Of a stretch of DNA of 64,000 bases, positions 15,001 to 26,400 are shown one piece after another. Every line of letters starts with the position of its first letter. The stretch's first letter is position 1. The notes beneath the pieces were generated by a model that was given only the letters and a program-made list of their open reading frames with translations, searched no databases and had not been told where the DNA came from. Position numbers and translations under genes: made by a program. The DNA is from Lanius collurio (lineage: Eukaryota; Chordata; Aves; Passeriformes; Laniidae): the NCBI GenBank assembly GCA_020086605.1, contig JACBWW010000003.1, positions 58,763,923-58,827,922 of the forward strand. Reading direction: 5' to 3'.

Positions 15001-16312
15001 ATCCTTTTGATACTGCTTTATTATGCAGCTCAGTTCAATCAATAATGAAGCTTAATTTTTTGATTCTAATTAGTCATCACATTTCTAATAGACTACAAAA
15101 TAAAAATGACAAAGTGATTTATTTTTCTGAGACCATGACCAAAAGTTTGGTATATATACTCTAAAATGCTCTTTTCCTCTAGAGTGTAAATCAGTCTGTG
15201 GCACTTTAGTATGTTACCTGCACAAGACTGATGATGGATAACATGCAAGGAATTTTGAATTCCTGTAGTGTCATATGTTTTGGTAGCAGAATAAAATCAT
15301 GATTACACCATTATGTCATACTATTCATGCTACCTAAAAGCACCTTCTTACCTCTTCTCACAGCAGACTCTGTACTAAGAGAAACTACTTTTTTATTCTG
15401 TTTCATAAGTGAAAGTCAGCATAGAGTTCAGTGCTCTAAAAAATCATTTCCACTAGGAGTTTCTCATAAAAATAATGCTTTTATAAGGACCTAGTCAGCC
15501 AGAAGGTTGAGTAGTTAAGCATCCAGTCATCAAAGTTCTGAACTCGTTTCTTTGTGAAAGAAATGAGCCATACAGACAATCATTTTTCTTCTGAATCTGT
15601 ACATTTTGTATTATTTTTAGAGACTGCCTCATTATTGAGGGTATGTTTTTGGGGTTTTGGTTTTTTTTTATTTTGTTAAAGAACTCTAACTAATTTGAAA
15701 GTGAGAAAAGAAATTGCCTAAAAATACTGATTTATGCCAGTCAGTCTGTGATGATATCTGTTAACCTTTGCTGCTAAAACAGAACTAGTTCTTGACAGTA
15801 TTACACAAAAATAGACAAAAGTTACAAGAGATTCTCACACAGTCTCTAGAAACTTCTGAATTTTTCTAGGCTTTTCTATTATCTTTATTTGTAGGTGCCT
15901 GAATTACCACAGATCCATGTTGGATTTTTAATGTTTATATGCAAACAGGCTTTAAGTGTTTTCTAAGAAAAGCTTCCCTTTATTGAGAGAGTTTGTATTC
16001 CTTTAATGTTTGTTAAGAAAAAATCCAGACCAAAACAAGGATCTATCTTTATACCAAAACAGTGAAATTAAAGGAAAAAAACTCATTTAAAATTACAGTG
16101 AGTTAACATAATCAGGATGGCTTAATTATACGAAAAATACAGTTCCATACAGGCCTGCTACCCATATCACTTTTTTGATGGTAGCAGATCAAATTTAAAA
16201 GGTTCCTTTCCCTGCTACATCTACCTCGACAAAGCACCTAAAGTGCATTCTTACCTCTCAATGGAGGAAATGCCTCTGTTTCCCAGTCCTTGTTTCATTA
16301 AAGATGTGGTAC
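1..16312. other. Intergenic sequence, no gene recognised
   Basis: This stretch is mostly AT-rich and non-coding. No reading frame resembles a known protein, and no exon series with paired splice sites was found. Frames near 1.8-2.7 kb are somewhat longer because that part is GC-richer, but they are not recognisable. Short purine-rich or T-rich runs occur near 2.69, 10.2 and 15.66 kb. In other amniotes the neighbour upstream of EFR3A is ADCY8 across a gene-poor interval (known synteny, not seen here), so a gene desert is expected. Some stretches (for example 6.6-7.1 kb and 15.0-15.1 kb) look like candidate conserved non-coding elements, but this cannot be tested from one sequence. Confidence 0.6.
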
Positions 16313-16837
16313 TGGTTTGGCTGGGATAAAGGTTACAGCTGGTTTTGGATTTGTGCTGGAAACAGCATTGATAACATAGGGATGTTTTAGTTATTGCTGA
16401 GCAGGGCTTGCACAGAGCCAAGGCCTTTTCTGCTCCTCACAAAAACAAATGCAGAAGGGGTTGGGAGGGGGCACAGCCAGGACAGGTGACCCCAGCTGAC
16501 CACAGGTATATTCCAGGCCATATGGTGCTGTATTTAGCATAAAAAGCTGGGGAAGAGAATGGAAAGGGAGATGTTCAGAGTGAGGTGTTTGCCTGCTCAC
16601 TGCTATGCACAAGGGAGCCCTACTTTCCTAGGGGTAGCTGACCCCTACCTGCCCATGGGAAGTGGTGAATTAATTCCTTGGTTCACTTTGCTTGTGTGCT
16701 CAGCTTTTGCTTTACCTGTTAAACTGTCTTTATATCAACTCACGATTCTTCTCACTTCCACTCTTCCAATTCTCTCCCCCATCCAGCTGAGGAAGAGAGC
16801 AGGTGGCTGTGTTGCTGGCCAGGGTTAAAGCATGGCA
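16313..16837 (+). mobile_element. Avian endogenous retrovirus LTR (probably solo), LTR copy A
   Basis: The stretch begins TGGTTTGGCTGGGATAAAGG and ends in CA near 16837, the TG...CA layout of a retroviral LTR. It reads like a common avian ERV LTR family: a run on a 'gatgttttagttattgctga' core, a TATA-like cataaaaag near 16539, and a pyrimidine-rich 3' part at about 16750-16785. No gag or pol sequence is recognisable on either side, so a solo LTR left by LTR-LTR recombination is the simplest reading. The flanks (ggtac on the left, gaggt on the right) do not form a clean target-site duplication. The same family occurs in the opposite orientation at 29131-29675. The end point is uncertain by about 5 bases. 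Family identity is from memory. Confidence 0.75.
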
Positions 16838-17694
16838 GAGGTCTTGGCATATCTGGAGTATTCATGGGATGCCGACGTGCAAAGGTTTCCAACAGGCTGT
16901 TTGCACAGAGTGGACAGTTCTAATCTGAGAGATGTAAATGGCAACAGTTTACAGGAGTTGTGTGAGCACACTGATCCTGTAGCCTTCAAGGATGACAGAA
17001 TAATTGTACTTTTGCAGATTCATAAAAGCAAAGTACTGTGCTACTTGTCTGAGTTTGTTGTTATATTTAGCAGGGGGGCGGGAAGGAGGAAGGAGGGAAA
17101 CTGCAAGGATCGCACTGCAGAAAGCAATCCCAACGAGAGGTGGTGCTGCATGTCCATTTTAGAGTGAAGCTCTATCTTCTGCTGAGGGTTGGCTCGGAGA
17201 GAGGGTGGGAGGCAAGTGCTATCTCCCTTCAACATGGTCATTACAATCAAACCACTTCTTTACAAGAGTAGTACAGTATTTTTTTCCCTATTGCAGCCAA
17301 TGGAATTTATACCCACTCTCACTGAGAGATCTGGGCAGCATGAAGTGTGCATCAGCTGATTTTCACTTGTACTTCACATCAGTTGTGGTTATTAATTCAA
17401 AATGACCTCTGAACTCCTCTTTTGAATTGCAGTGTTCCATAGCTTCAGCAGCACATGGTTTTGCTGTCAGTGATGCAAATTTGAACCTTTGCTAATGAAA
17501 TGATACTCCACACACATTTTGGCTTAATCACTATAGACAGTTCTTCTACTACAAAATTGAAGAAAGAAGGTTGTATTTTAGTCATTTAAGTCTCTCTATT
17601 GCACAAGAAAAATGGAAGATATACTTGAAAGATAGAGGATCCCATGGGATCTCAAGGAATGGTGTGCTGCTCCCTCATATTAAGAAGCAGGGAA
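16838..17694. other. Intergenic sequence between LTR and CR1
   Basis: No gene is supported. An open frame at 16832-17167 starts right at the LTR edge but has no recognisable product. A purine-rich run lies near 17075-17100. A 15-base match to the start of U6 snRNA near 17442 was considered and rejected. The left boundary of the following CR1 element is diffuse, so it may begin somewhat before 17695. Confidence 0.5.
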
Positions 17695-18750
17695 GCCTTG
17701 CTGGAGTTGGGAAGGTTGGGGGCAGCCATGGCTGCAGTGACCATGAGATTGTGGACTTCCATATCAGGTAAAGAAAGAGCTGGGCATCAAGTAGTATTGC
17801 AACCATGGGCTTCAGGAGAACTAACCTGCTGCTCAAGGTGGATCCCAAGGTGAAGCTCAAGGTGGGCTTCTTCAGGGAGTAGATCATGAGTGAGGCTGAA
17901 GACGTAGCAAAGCAAAAAAGCTGCTAGAACTCAATGGATTCCTTAAGGAGCCTTTTCTGAATAGTCATGATCTCACTCAGATCCGTTTGGACATGAACCT
18001 CCCAGTGACTGACCCAATGCTTCTCACTAACAGCCATGATGGCCTAGATAGGAGCAAAATATGAAAGGCAAAAACTGGAAAGACTGTGAAGAAACCTTTT
18101 AGGGTACCAAAGTGTTTGTGATGCCCAAAGGGATGGTGAAGAGCAACCAGCAGCTGGTGGACATCACTGAGTAAGTGAAACCAGAAAAAAGTCCAGAGGG
18201 AATTGGCTGATGTGGTAGCCAAGTCACTCTTCATGATGTTTGAAAAGTCAAAGAAGTCAGGTGAAGTCCCAGGTGACTGGAGAAAGGGAAACATCGTCCC
18301 CATCTTTAAAAAGGGTAGAAAGGAGGACCCTGGAAACTAGTGACCTGTCAGCCTCCCATCTGTGCCTGGGAAGATCATTAAGAGATCCTCCTGGAAGCTG
18401 GGCTAAGTTATATGGAAAACAGGAAGGTGATTTGGGACAGCCAGCACAGAATCACCAAGGGTAAGTCCTTCCTGACCAACCCAGTGGCCTTCTATGATGG
18501 AGTGACTACATCAGAGGACAAGGGAAAGGCTACAGATATTATTTACCTGTACTTCTGTAAAGCCTTCAACACAAGAGACCCCCCACAACCTCATTCTCTC
18601 TAAACTGGAGAGAGACAGAATTGATGACAGGACAGATTGAGCAGCCCTGCCAAGAAGCACTTGAGGGTGCTGGTGGATGAGAGACTGGACATGACCCAGC
18701 CATGTCCACTTACAGCTCCTATTTCAACCCAAACCATTCCATGGTTCTAT
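17695..18750 (+). mobile_element. CR1 LINE, degenerate, carrying an internal PSME3 segment
   Basis: This is a non-LTR retrotransposon relic on the plus strand. The left part (about 17717-17822) translates as the late endonuclease end of CR1 ORF2 (GGSHGCSDHEIVDF, then GFRRTN). From about 18192 the sequence resumes in the reverse transcriptase region: the frames read GEVPGDWRKGNIVPIFKKG, then [22 protein letters not shown] and [13 protein letters not shown]. It ends at about 18720-18750 with a typical CR1 3' tail (caacccaaaccattccatgg). Frameshifts, stops and 3' deletions show it is dead. Between the two CR1 parts, the expected linker of several hundred bases is missing and PSME3-derived sequence sits in its place. 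The left edge is approximate. Confidence 0.8.
17824..18190 (+). pseudogene. PSME3: Intronless PSME3 (PA28-gamma) fragment, broken
   Basis: Translated in shifting plus frames, this piece matches the N-terminal third of proteasome activator subunit 3 (about residues 3-95). It starts LLLKVDPKVKLKV (17829-17867) and continues through SEAED (17888-17902). It then reads HDLTQIRLDMNLPVTDP and LLTNSHDGLD (about 17967-18051), and finally KVFVMP..GMVKSNQQLVDI (about 18110-18166). In the living protein this is the start of the helical subunit that caps the 20S proteasome in the nucleus. Here it is broken: an in-frame stop at 17880, a small deletion and frameshift near 17903-17925, and more stops near 18061 and 18118. 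The parent gene is multi-exonic, so an uninterrupted copy implies an RNA intermediate. No poly(A) tail or target duplication is visible; both borders abut CR1 sequence in the same orientation. The parent identity is recognised from memory and is fairly secure over about 90 residues. Confidence 0.82.
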
Positions 18751-20050
18751 ACTTTTGTTTGTGTGGCAAAGTCCTGGCTACTGGATTTTAGAAATAAAGT
18801 TCCACATAAAAAGCTGTCTCTGCCATGAATAAAAGCTTGAAATAAGACATAAGTGTCACAATAAGTCTCAAATACCTGAAGGAAGTAAGAAATATCTAAT
18901 TCTTGCTATTATTGCTTAAATCTAATTATAGTTAAGCCAGCCTCATGATTTGGTAGAAGCAGAAAAATAAGCACAGCAGATTAATGCATTTTCAGTGCTT
19001 GGATCACTGACACTATGTGTGTCCTAACAGCCAAGATAGCAGATAGGAGGATGGCCAGTTTGCAGCATTATCAGAATATCTTGCTCCAGTACAAGTTCTT
19101 TGCATCAGTGGAAGAGAATGTTCTTTATATATGATGTTGCAATTACTGGTCTTATCCCAAATATGGGGAACACAAGAACTGATGCCCCTAAGAAGGGGAG
19201 GGGCTGAGTCCTGAGTCCCTGCTCATGGGGAGTACGTTTATTTATGACAAGAGTACTTTATACAAACTATATTTTTCAGTCAACCAATAAGTTTAACAGG
19301 AAAGTTAAATTTGTGCCAAAATGTTCTGATATAAAGTTTATTTCCTGCAAATGCACTTATTAATCTAAACTAGAGAATGTATAAAAATGTTTTGCAATCT
19401 GACAGTGTACAATACATCATAGAGTAATACAGGAACTAGGCATCAGTGTCTCAGCATGTCCCTAGAGATCCTGAAATTAATAGCTATATTTATAACTAAA
19501 TTATATTCTATATCTTAGCAATGGCAAGGGACATTGTGTATGAACTGAGACATGTTGTTATTCTAGTGAGATACAGTCTCACTAAAGGAAGAACAGAAAT
19601 GGGTCAGCCCTAGCAAAGGTAGAATCTATGCCTGGAAGAGGGGTACTGTTATCCCTTAAACATTTCTAAAATTTCTGTTCCTCCTTGTGGGCTAAACACT
19701 GGGGATGTATTCTGTGAAATGCAAATATTCGAAGTCAGGCGACTCTTTCCTGCTCTTCATTTCCCAGTTCTAAAGGTACCTCACAGCTTGCAGGCACAGT
19801 GTCCTCTCACCTGTCTGTCCCCTTCCCTTACTCCCATCAAACAGAAGTCCCTGAAGAGTGGAAGAAGTACTGTGGACAGTGGTCTTAAGCCTCCCTGGTG
19901 CCTGAGACCTGCTGATGGGGCCAAACCCAGGCTTTTGCAGGATCTGTAGGAGTGGGTGATAAAAGAATGGTACTGACATTCCCTTCATCTTTTATGTTCC
20001 TGTCACCCCATCTTAATCTTTCTTGGATTCTCTCCAGAGACAGAAGTTAT
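18751..20050. other. Intergenic, nothing recognised
   Basis: No gene, RNA gene or clear repeat family could be identified. The sequence is AT-rich with scattered stops in all frames. A slightly GC-richer patch near 19780-19950 gives overlapping 72-76 codon frames on opposite strands, which is typical of chance openness. Confidence 0.5.
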
Positions 20051-20322
20051 CAGAATAATCTGAAGTGCTCTAACACTCAATGTAACACTGAAGGGTGAGT
20101 CAGTGTGTTACAAATGAGGAATTGTGTACCTTTTATCATCGATATGCTACATTCACTTCTGCAGGCGTAACAATGCATCTATAAGAAGTTATTTTATAAA
20201 CATAGAAGTCTATATTATAGGATTTGTTAGCACATCCCATAGTATCATGAATTAGCTTGAAACTTAAGGAGACTTCATACATTAGGGGAAAAGCTGTGTG
20301 ATGGGTGGCCTTTTTGATCTGC
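20051..20322. repeat. 272-bp direct repeat, copy 1
   Basis: This block recurs at 23141-23412 in the same orientation, with equal length and no indel. I count about 19 differences in 272 positions, roughly 93 percent identity. It begins cagaataatctgaagtg and ends ggcctttttgatctgc. The similarity stops abruptly on both sides. It has no TG...CA LTR termini, no clear terminal inverted repeats, no matching target duplications and no reading frame. It could be two insertions of one unrecognised repeat family, a local duplication, or atypical LTRs. Confidence 0.85.
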
Positions 20323-21112
20323 TTGTCATTTTGAATTCAAAATCACAGTAGAGCAGCCTGGGTGACATCAGTTACTGCCCTCAATTCTTTTCTCACCAGA
20401 CTCATCACCACAGGAAATCTACCACAACATCACCTAAACAGTGTGTGTTCAGCTAAGATTCTCATTTCTTGTAGCAGTTTCCTGATCTGTTGGGTGTTAT
20501 TCCTCAGCAAGGCATGGGATGGGAATGTAAGTAGGTCACCTTTCCAGACAGCCATCACAGCTGGAGACAGCTGGGAGGAAATGCTGTGCCTGAGATAACA
20601 TTCAGGAAGCAGCACAGAGAAATTACTGCTAGTCCTCAAGCTCTCCACAAACCTTTACCTCACCTCTCTGTCCCCTACCCTGTTCCTGCCATAGTTTCAC
20701 CCAGCTACAGTTTAGTAAACAATGTCATGGAAATCTTATGTCAGAACTAAAGACAGGACATTTTTGAGCTCTGCTGATCAGAATTGCTATCTTCAAGCAT
20801 TTGAAATACACTGAGAGTTGTGGGAAAATACTCTTCAGGTTGGACAGGTGGTCACATAAATACATTCCTAATGAATGGTATAGGAGAATAAAAGCACGCT
20901 GAGATGGGGAGACCACAACCCCCAACCATTTCCATCTGCTTTGAACAGCCATTATAAAATTCCCTAACACAAGCCCAAGAAGCTGAAGGCAAGAGGTTGC
21001 TGGAGTCCTTCAATTTCTTAGTCTTTTTGAGAAGTAAAATGAAGGTTGACATCAAGGATAAATGTCAAACAACTGTTGGGGTTTTTTTTCAATTTCAACT
21101 CACTTCAAATAC
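20323..21112. other. Spacer between direct repeats, left part
   Basis: Nothing recognisable was found between repeat copy 1 and the CR1 tail at 21.1 kb. No primer-binding site follows copy 1, and no retroviral protein similarity was seen, which argues against a complete provirus. Confidence 0.45.
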
Positions 21113-21202
21113 AGGATGCTGCCTCTAATGGCAGGGAATTGCAACAAGATGCTCTTTAAGGTCCAATCTGACCTAAACCATTCTGTGATTCTATGATTCT
21201 TC
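21113..21202 (+). mobile_element. CR1 LINE 3' end fragment
   Basis: A short 5'-truncated CR1 tail. It reads 'gatgctctttaaggtccaat', then 'ctgacctaaaccattctgtg', and ends with the CR1 signature of repeated octamers, attctgtgattctatgattct. It lies between the two 272-bp direct repeats. Only the 3' untranslated part remains, so it has no coding capacity. Confidence 0.8.
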
Positions 21203-23140
21203 TGACATGTAAGCAAAGTCACTTCTTGTCACTACACAGAGTTCCTGAAAAAAAAACGTTTCTTCATTTATTTTTATTCCTCCTTTCACTTTATGAAGTT
21301 TTGCTCTATGTGAGGGAACAAAATGATGGGGTGTTGCCAGCCAAGTGGAAAGGTGTAATTTTATGGACCACTTCTCTTTGGAATGGGACTGATGTGGTAG
21401 GAAATATTAAGTCTCTTGTAGCACATGGCTTCCATAGCACTACAGCTGGGAGGGAAGAGGGGTTTATGCAAGACTGTTCCTCTAAAAAAGGTCAAATAGG
21501 CAGATAAAGCCTTCCTTTGAAAAAGGCTTTGATTATGTGACAGCAATGCTTTCCACCTACCCTTTGAAAGAGTACAAGAGCACATGGAATACTGAAGTAC
21601 CTTCTGAGCCAGTAATAAGTAGAGGCAACATGAAAGTGACTGAGTAATTGTATCAGAAGTTTGCAATTAATTACCAATATCTGCCTAAAAGTAGTAGGAG
21701 AAGATGTTAATCTTTCACATTTTACACAATACCAGGAAAAGAAATGTACATAGTTTGTTTTTAATATTGCTAATAAAAATTTTATTGTTAATACAATAAA
21801 AATGGGTTTCACTCAGCTTTCACTTAAGAATCAAGAGCACAAGCACTAGTTGTAAACTAAGGCCTGTTCTCTGTAGCTTTTTAAAATATAAAAAGACCAA
21901 CACTGAGGCAGTAGGGTGATGTCTGAGACCACAACCCACTTGTGTGGGACCAGAATTTATTTAGATTCCCAAACAGAAGTCAGATCAAACATTCAAATGA
22001 TTTTTTTGGACACTATCTAAAATGAGCTCCTGCATTTGGAGATAATAGAATTGCCAGTGTAAATTATACTGAAGATGGATTAAACTGCAAATGCTCTTAA
22101 TACATCTGGTGAGTGACATGCATCAACTGTGAGCAGTGACAAGCAAACATTTTATCCTATGCCCGTAGAGGCTAAACCTGCTTAGATTTATTAGCAAGGG
22201 TATTTGAAGTTGCAAGACATCTGAAGATGGTCAGGAAATGGCTGAAGCAGCTGAGAATTACATCAGGACACGGTATTCTTGGGTTGTAGCTTTTGGTTAC
22301 TCTCCAATACACATGTTGATAGTTGTGGTTTGTTTCAAATAACTGATTTTTAAAAATTATTTTGCATGTTACAAATAAAGCAAATTTTAGATTAGGTCCA
22401 AGTGAAAAACATTTCCGAAGAGCAATGTTCTCCTTTTACACTAGAATATAGATAACAAGACCCATTAACCATAACATGAAAGACCAGATGAGTGTAAGAC
22501 ACAACTTCATTTTGTCAAGCCTTATTCCATGTGAAATTAGCTTTTCTGTTTCCAAAAACCATAAGGAGATAGTACTGTCATCCATGATTAGTCATACTAA
22601 TGTGACACATGATGGAATTACTTTCCAACTGCAGAGTGACTGTCATCACAGAAAAGGGAAGGAGGGAAGGAATGAGGGAGGGGAAGACCTGAATCTGACA
22701 GATCTCTCTACAGAAGTGTTTTGATTAATGTTAGTAAAAGGCAAACAAATGAAAATTCAGATGCATCTCATTTGGGCTACATTGTGCACAATCATCAAGG
22801 GAGTGATTATGTGGTAAATTAGAATCTCACTCCTGTGTCTTGGACACAGAAGCATTTTAAACAGGCCTTTCTGTAACATTATGAAAAAATTTAACAAGAT
22901 GCTGAAAAGGAAAATATTCTTTAGCTCCAGAAAATCTACAGAAATTTTTGCCACATAATACTCCTGATGTTAAAGTATATTTTGTCTTGGAACCACACAT
23001 TTTAGTGATGCATACAAACCACTGCACACTAGAGTAAAAATACAACACACAGTAAAGGTTACATACCATTTTTTTTCAGGTGATTGTATGCACTTATCTG
23101 AACAACAAAACCATGTTGGTGGGAAGGAAAGAGATGACTT
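21203..23140. other. Spacer between direct repeats, right part
   Basis: No gene is supported. Open frames of about 100 codons exist on both strands at 21193-21812 but overlap each other and resemble nothing known. Just left of repeat copy 2 there is a purine-rich run (gggaaggaaagagatga, about 23121-23137). It could pass for a polypurine tract, but without other LTR features it is not convincing. Confidence 0.45.
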
Positions 23141-23412
23141 CAGAATAATCTGAAGTGTTCTAACACTCAATGTAAAACTGAAGGGTGAGTTAGTGGGTTA
23201 CAAATGAGGAATTGTGTACCTTTTATCATCAATATGCTACATTCACTTCTGCAGGCGTAACAGTACATCTATAAGAAGTTATTTTATAAACACAGAAGTC
23301 TATGATACAGGATTTGTTAGCACATCCCATAGTATACTGAATTAGCTTGAAACTTAAGGACACTTCACACATTAGGGAAAAAGCTGTGTAAAGGGTGGCC
23401 TTTTTGAGCTGC
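23141..23412. repeat. 272-bp direct repeat, copy 2
   Basis: This is the second copy of the block at 20051-20322, in the same orientation and of the same length, about 93 percent identical. Its right border is followed by cctaccccat and its left border preceded by agatgactt; neither matches the flanks of copy 1. The even spread of substitutions and lack of indels suggest that both copies were once identical and have drifted neutrally. Confidence 0.85.
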
Positions 23413-26400
23413 CTACCCCATCCTTCATTTAAATTCCCTTCAGGCACAGGTAAATTAAACTTATATATTTAAGTATATTAAATATACTACTCACAATTTA
23501 GGCATGAGCACTACAAATACTGTGCAGCATTTTTCATGGTTTTTTTATGGTTCATGAATAAAACAAGAAAGAAAATTTTCACAAAATCTATTAAGAAAAT
23601 GAACAATTTCTTCTTGGAAAATTCAGTAATTAGAATTCAGAAAATTCAGAACAGAACCAAGCAAATCTAAGGTTTGTGCTTAGTCCTGTTCACATTTGCA
23701 CTGCAGAGACTTGTGAATGTAATCACTGTTCTGCTGGAGTCAAAGGAGTATCTGTCAGCAGGATCATGGTTTATTCATACTTGCAATCTTAGGTTAGGGA
23801 CAGAACATCTCCAATAGTACAATATAAAGGACTAGAAAAAATTAACTGCTTTTATTGCTGCAAAAGTTGAGAACTAGGATTGAGGATCAGGCACAGCAAT
23901 TCCTTTCATCAATGACACTTTTCTTGGAGAAAGGAGTCACATTATTACTTTTAACTCAACTAGAATTTTTTGTTTGCTGCTTTTATTTTCTTCAATGCTA
24001 TGAGAATTTGAATTTAGAAGATTAAAAACACATACAAGCTCTCTTGCTTCAGAAACTTTGAAGCGGAAACCAGTTTAAGATCACAAAATAAAGTTTTTAT
24101 TCCTCAGAAACAACAAATTATTGCTATTCCTGAAATGAAAGTCATATCTTCTGCAGGCTATTTCAAAAGCAAAGATCTCTTTCATGCTTTCTTTAGAAGG
24201 CAAATCATAAAGCCAGCAGAAAATAGAAGCAATTGGAATATATAAGCAATTTAGAGACACTTGTTTAATCTCAGTAATTACCTATTCACAGAGGCAGGAT
24301 TGGTTAGAAAGGGCTATAGATATTTTTTCTATTTAAAACTTTAAAGAGTTTCCTGAGACATGTTAAATATAGGATAAATGTCATATCTCTTCTGTCAAAA
24401 TCATACCAAGATAAGGAAGCGTATATGGTCAGCAACAGAAATTATTTTCTACTGCAGTCACAGCAGCTGAACAACTCAGAGCTAAATTTTGTCTGTTCAC
24501 ATGTATAAAAATTTTGCTTACTTCACTGAATTTCATTCTGTGAGGCAAAGTGATGTCAGAAATCAACCCCACAGCATTTCTTGGTTTTAGAGTTCAGCAA
24601 CATCAAGAAGCTGCATTTTAAAACTATGTCCTCTTTAGATTTTCTGTGTAGTTTGGGTTTTTCAGTCAGATTACATAGTATTTAAATACATGCTCAGTCC
24701 TTCACTCTTTCATTGGGCATCCCAATTAGCTTGGAATAGTCAGATTAATTTCCCTGAGCAGCAATAAGCTTCAGAGGACTAAGATGTACATGGCACAATA
24801 TGGCATTTGGCTGTGCAAGTTCTAGATCACTCTGGGCAAAATTAATACATCTCAGTATTAAACATGCTTAAAGAAAAAAAATGTGAATGATAGACAGCAT
24901 CAGGCTACTTTACAGACAGCAGTAATCTAACTGTGGAAATGCTGGCCTTCCTGGCCGCCAATGTTTTGATCAGTTTAGGCCCTAAGGAATTTTGTCTTCA
25001 GAGTGACACCTGATGTGAACCCTTAATGAAGGACATATGGCCACAGAATCAGGTTTTAAGCATACAGGACTAGCTGGCACACCTGAGAGCAAAGCTGAAA
25101 CCAGTTCCAGATTTTGGCAGTCACAGATGTCATGTAAGGGCATGACCTCCTCCCAGGCTGCTGCATCCAACACAAAGCAAAAATTTTACCACAGTTTTCT
25201 ATTTAGGAGATGATGCTAAACGATGATTTGGAAATACTTTCCATGTCTTTGGTGGCAGAGCTTTTATCAGTATTTCAGCTCTGTAAGCAAAATTCAGCTT
25301 GATGGCAGTGGCAATGTGGGCAGGAAGCAGGGAAAAGGAAAGTAGGGGATGACTGGAGAAAACGATGAGAAATTCATGAAGAGGCTGAGAAGACCAAGTG
25401 ACTGTGAGGCATTCAGGGGATTTCCCCTGCTTTCATGGAGGGGGTTGGGTTTGGGTTTTTGGTGGGCTCTAGCAAGGAATGCTGATGATGCCAGTATGAC
25501 TCTGGAAGGCTTTGAGATACAGTAGGCCACAGGGGCTCTTCCTCCACCTGCTCTCCTCTTCCTTAGTTCCCCTGAACTATGGGTCTCCCCACCTTCTCCC
25601 ATAACACAAAAACCCTACCTTGTCCTTGGCAACTACTTACATTTTTGCAAAATTTTCAAGGAAAGAAACAACATCCACTCCTCTCATGATGGTGCAAAGA
25701 GATTAAAAAACAAGATGAACCTTAGACCTAGGAGCCTGGACTAGAGGAGAAACCTCTGGAGGCACTGGAAATTAGTGGATAGGTATTGACAGTGATTGCT
25801 TCTGCAAGGGGCCACTTGGTAGAACAGTCACAATTGCCCTTCTAGACAAAATTCCAAAAAGAAAACCCCAAATTTTCTGCATTGCAAACTCTATGTCCCA
25901 AAACTCAATCTGCTGTGCCTCAATTTAAATAAAGTAAAAGTGTCTTAACTACTCATCTCAGAAAGGTGCTGGAAAAGGCAATTAGCATGTACATTTAGTG
26001 AGGAACTAAGATAAGTATTGATGAGCACTAAGGCAAAAGCCCACCAGAAAATTAAGCTACAAAAGCAAAATCTGAAGAGGTAACAAAGACTCCACAGGGG
26101 CACACACTGAACAGCAATGAGCAAATAAATTAGAGAAGAGTTTCTCATTTGGTAAACACTAATTGCTATGTGCCTGAAACACAGCAGAAGTCCAAGTGGA
26201 AGCAAATGCATGATCAGGTACTCGCATTGCAAAACTGTGCTTGAGTCTGAGGGAGGAAATAAGGTAGGCACACGCCACCTCCTGGCATTTCTTAAATAGA
26301 GCTTGTGACTTATTTATCTACTGCCATATTGTGACTTTGCAGGAAAATGCAAATCTGATGTATGTGCCAAATAATAATGACTGCAAAAAAAATAGAAAAA

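Noticed and set aside
17442..17493. Possible U6 snRNA pseudogene
   Set aside because: A 15-base stretch (gcttcagcagcacat) resembles the U6 5' end, but the central part is missing and the remaining similarity is too short to separate from chance.
17977..18303. 108-codon minus-strand frame
   Set aside because: It is antisense to the PSME3-derived segment and adjoining CR1 sequence, whose sense strand carries the recognisable similarity.
23121..23412. 272-bp repeats as the two LTRs of a provirus
   Set aside because: A purine-rich run precedes copy 2, but TG...CA ends, a primer-binding site, target duplications and retroviral coding sequence are all absent.
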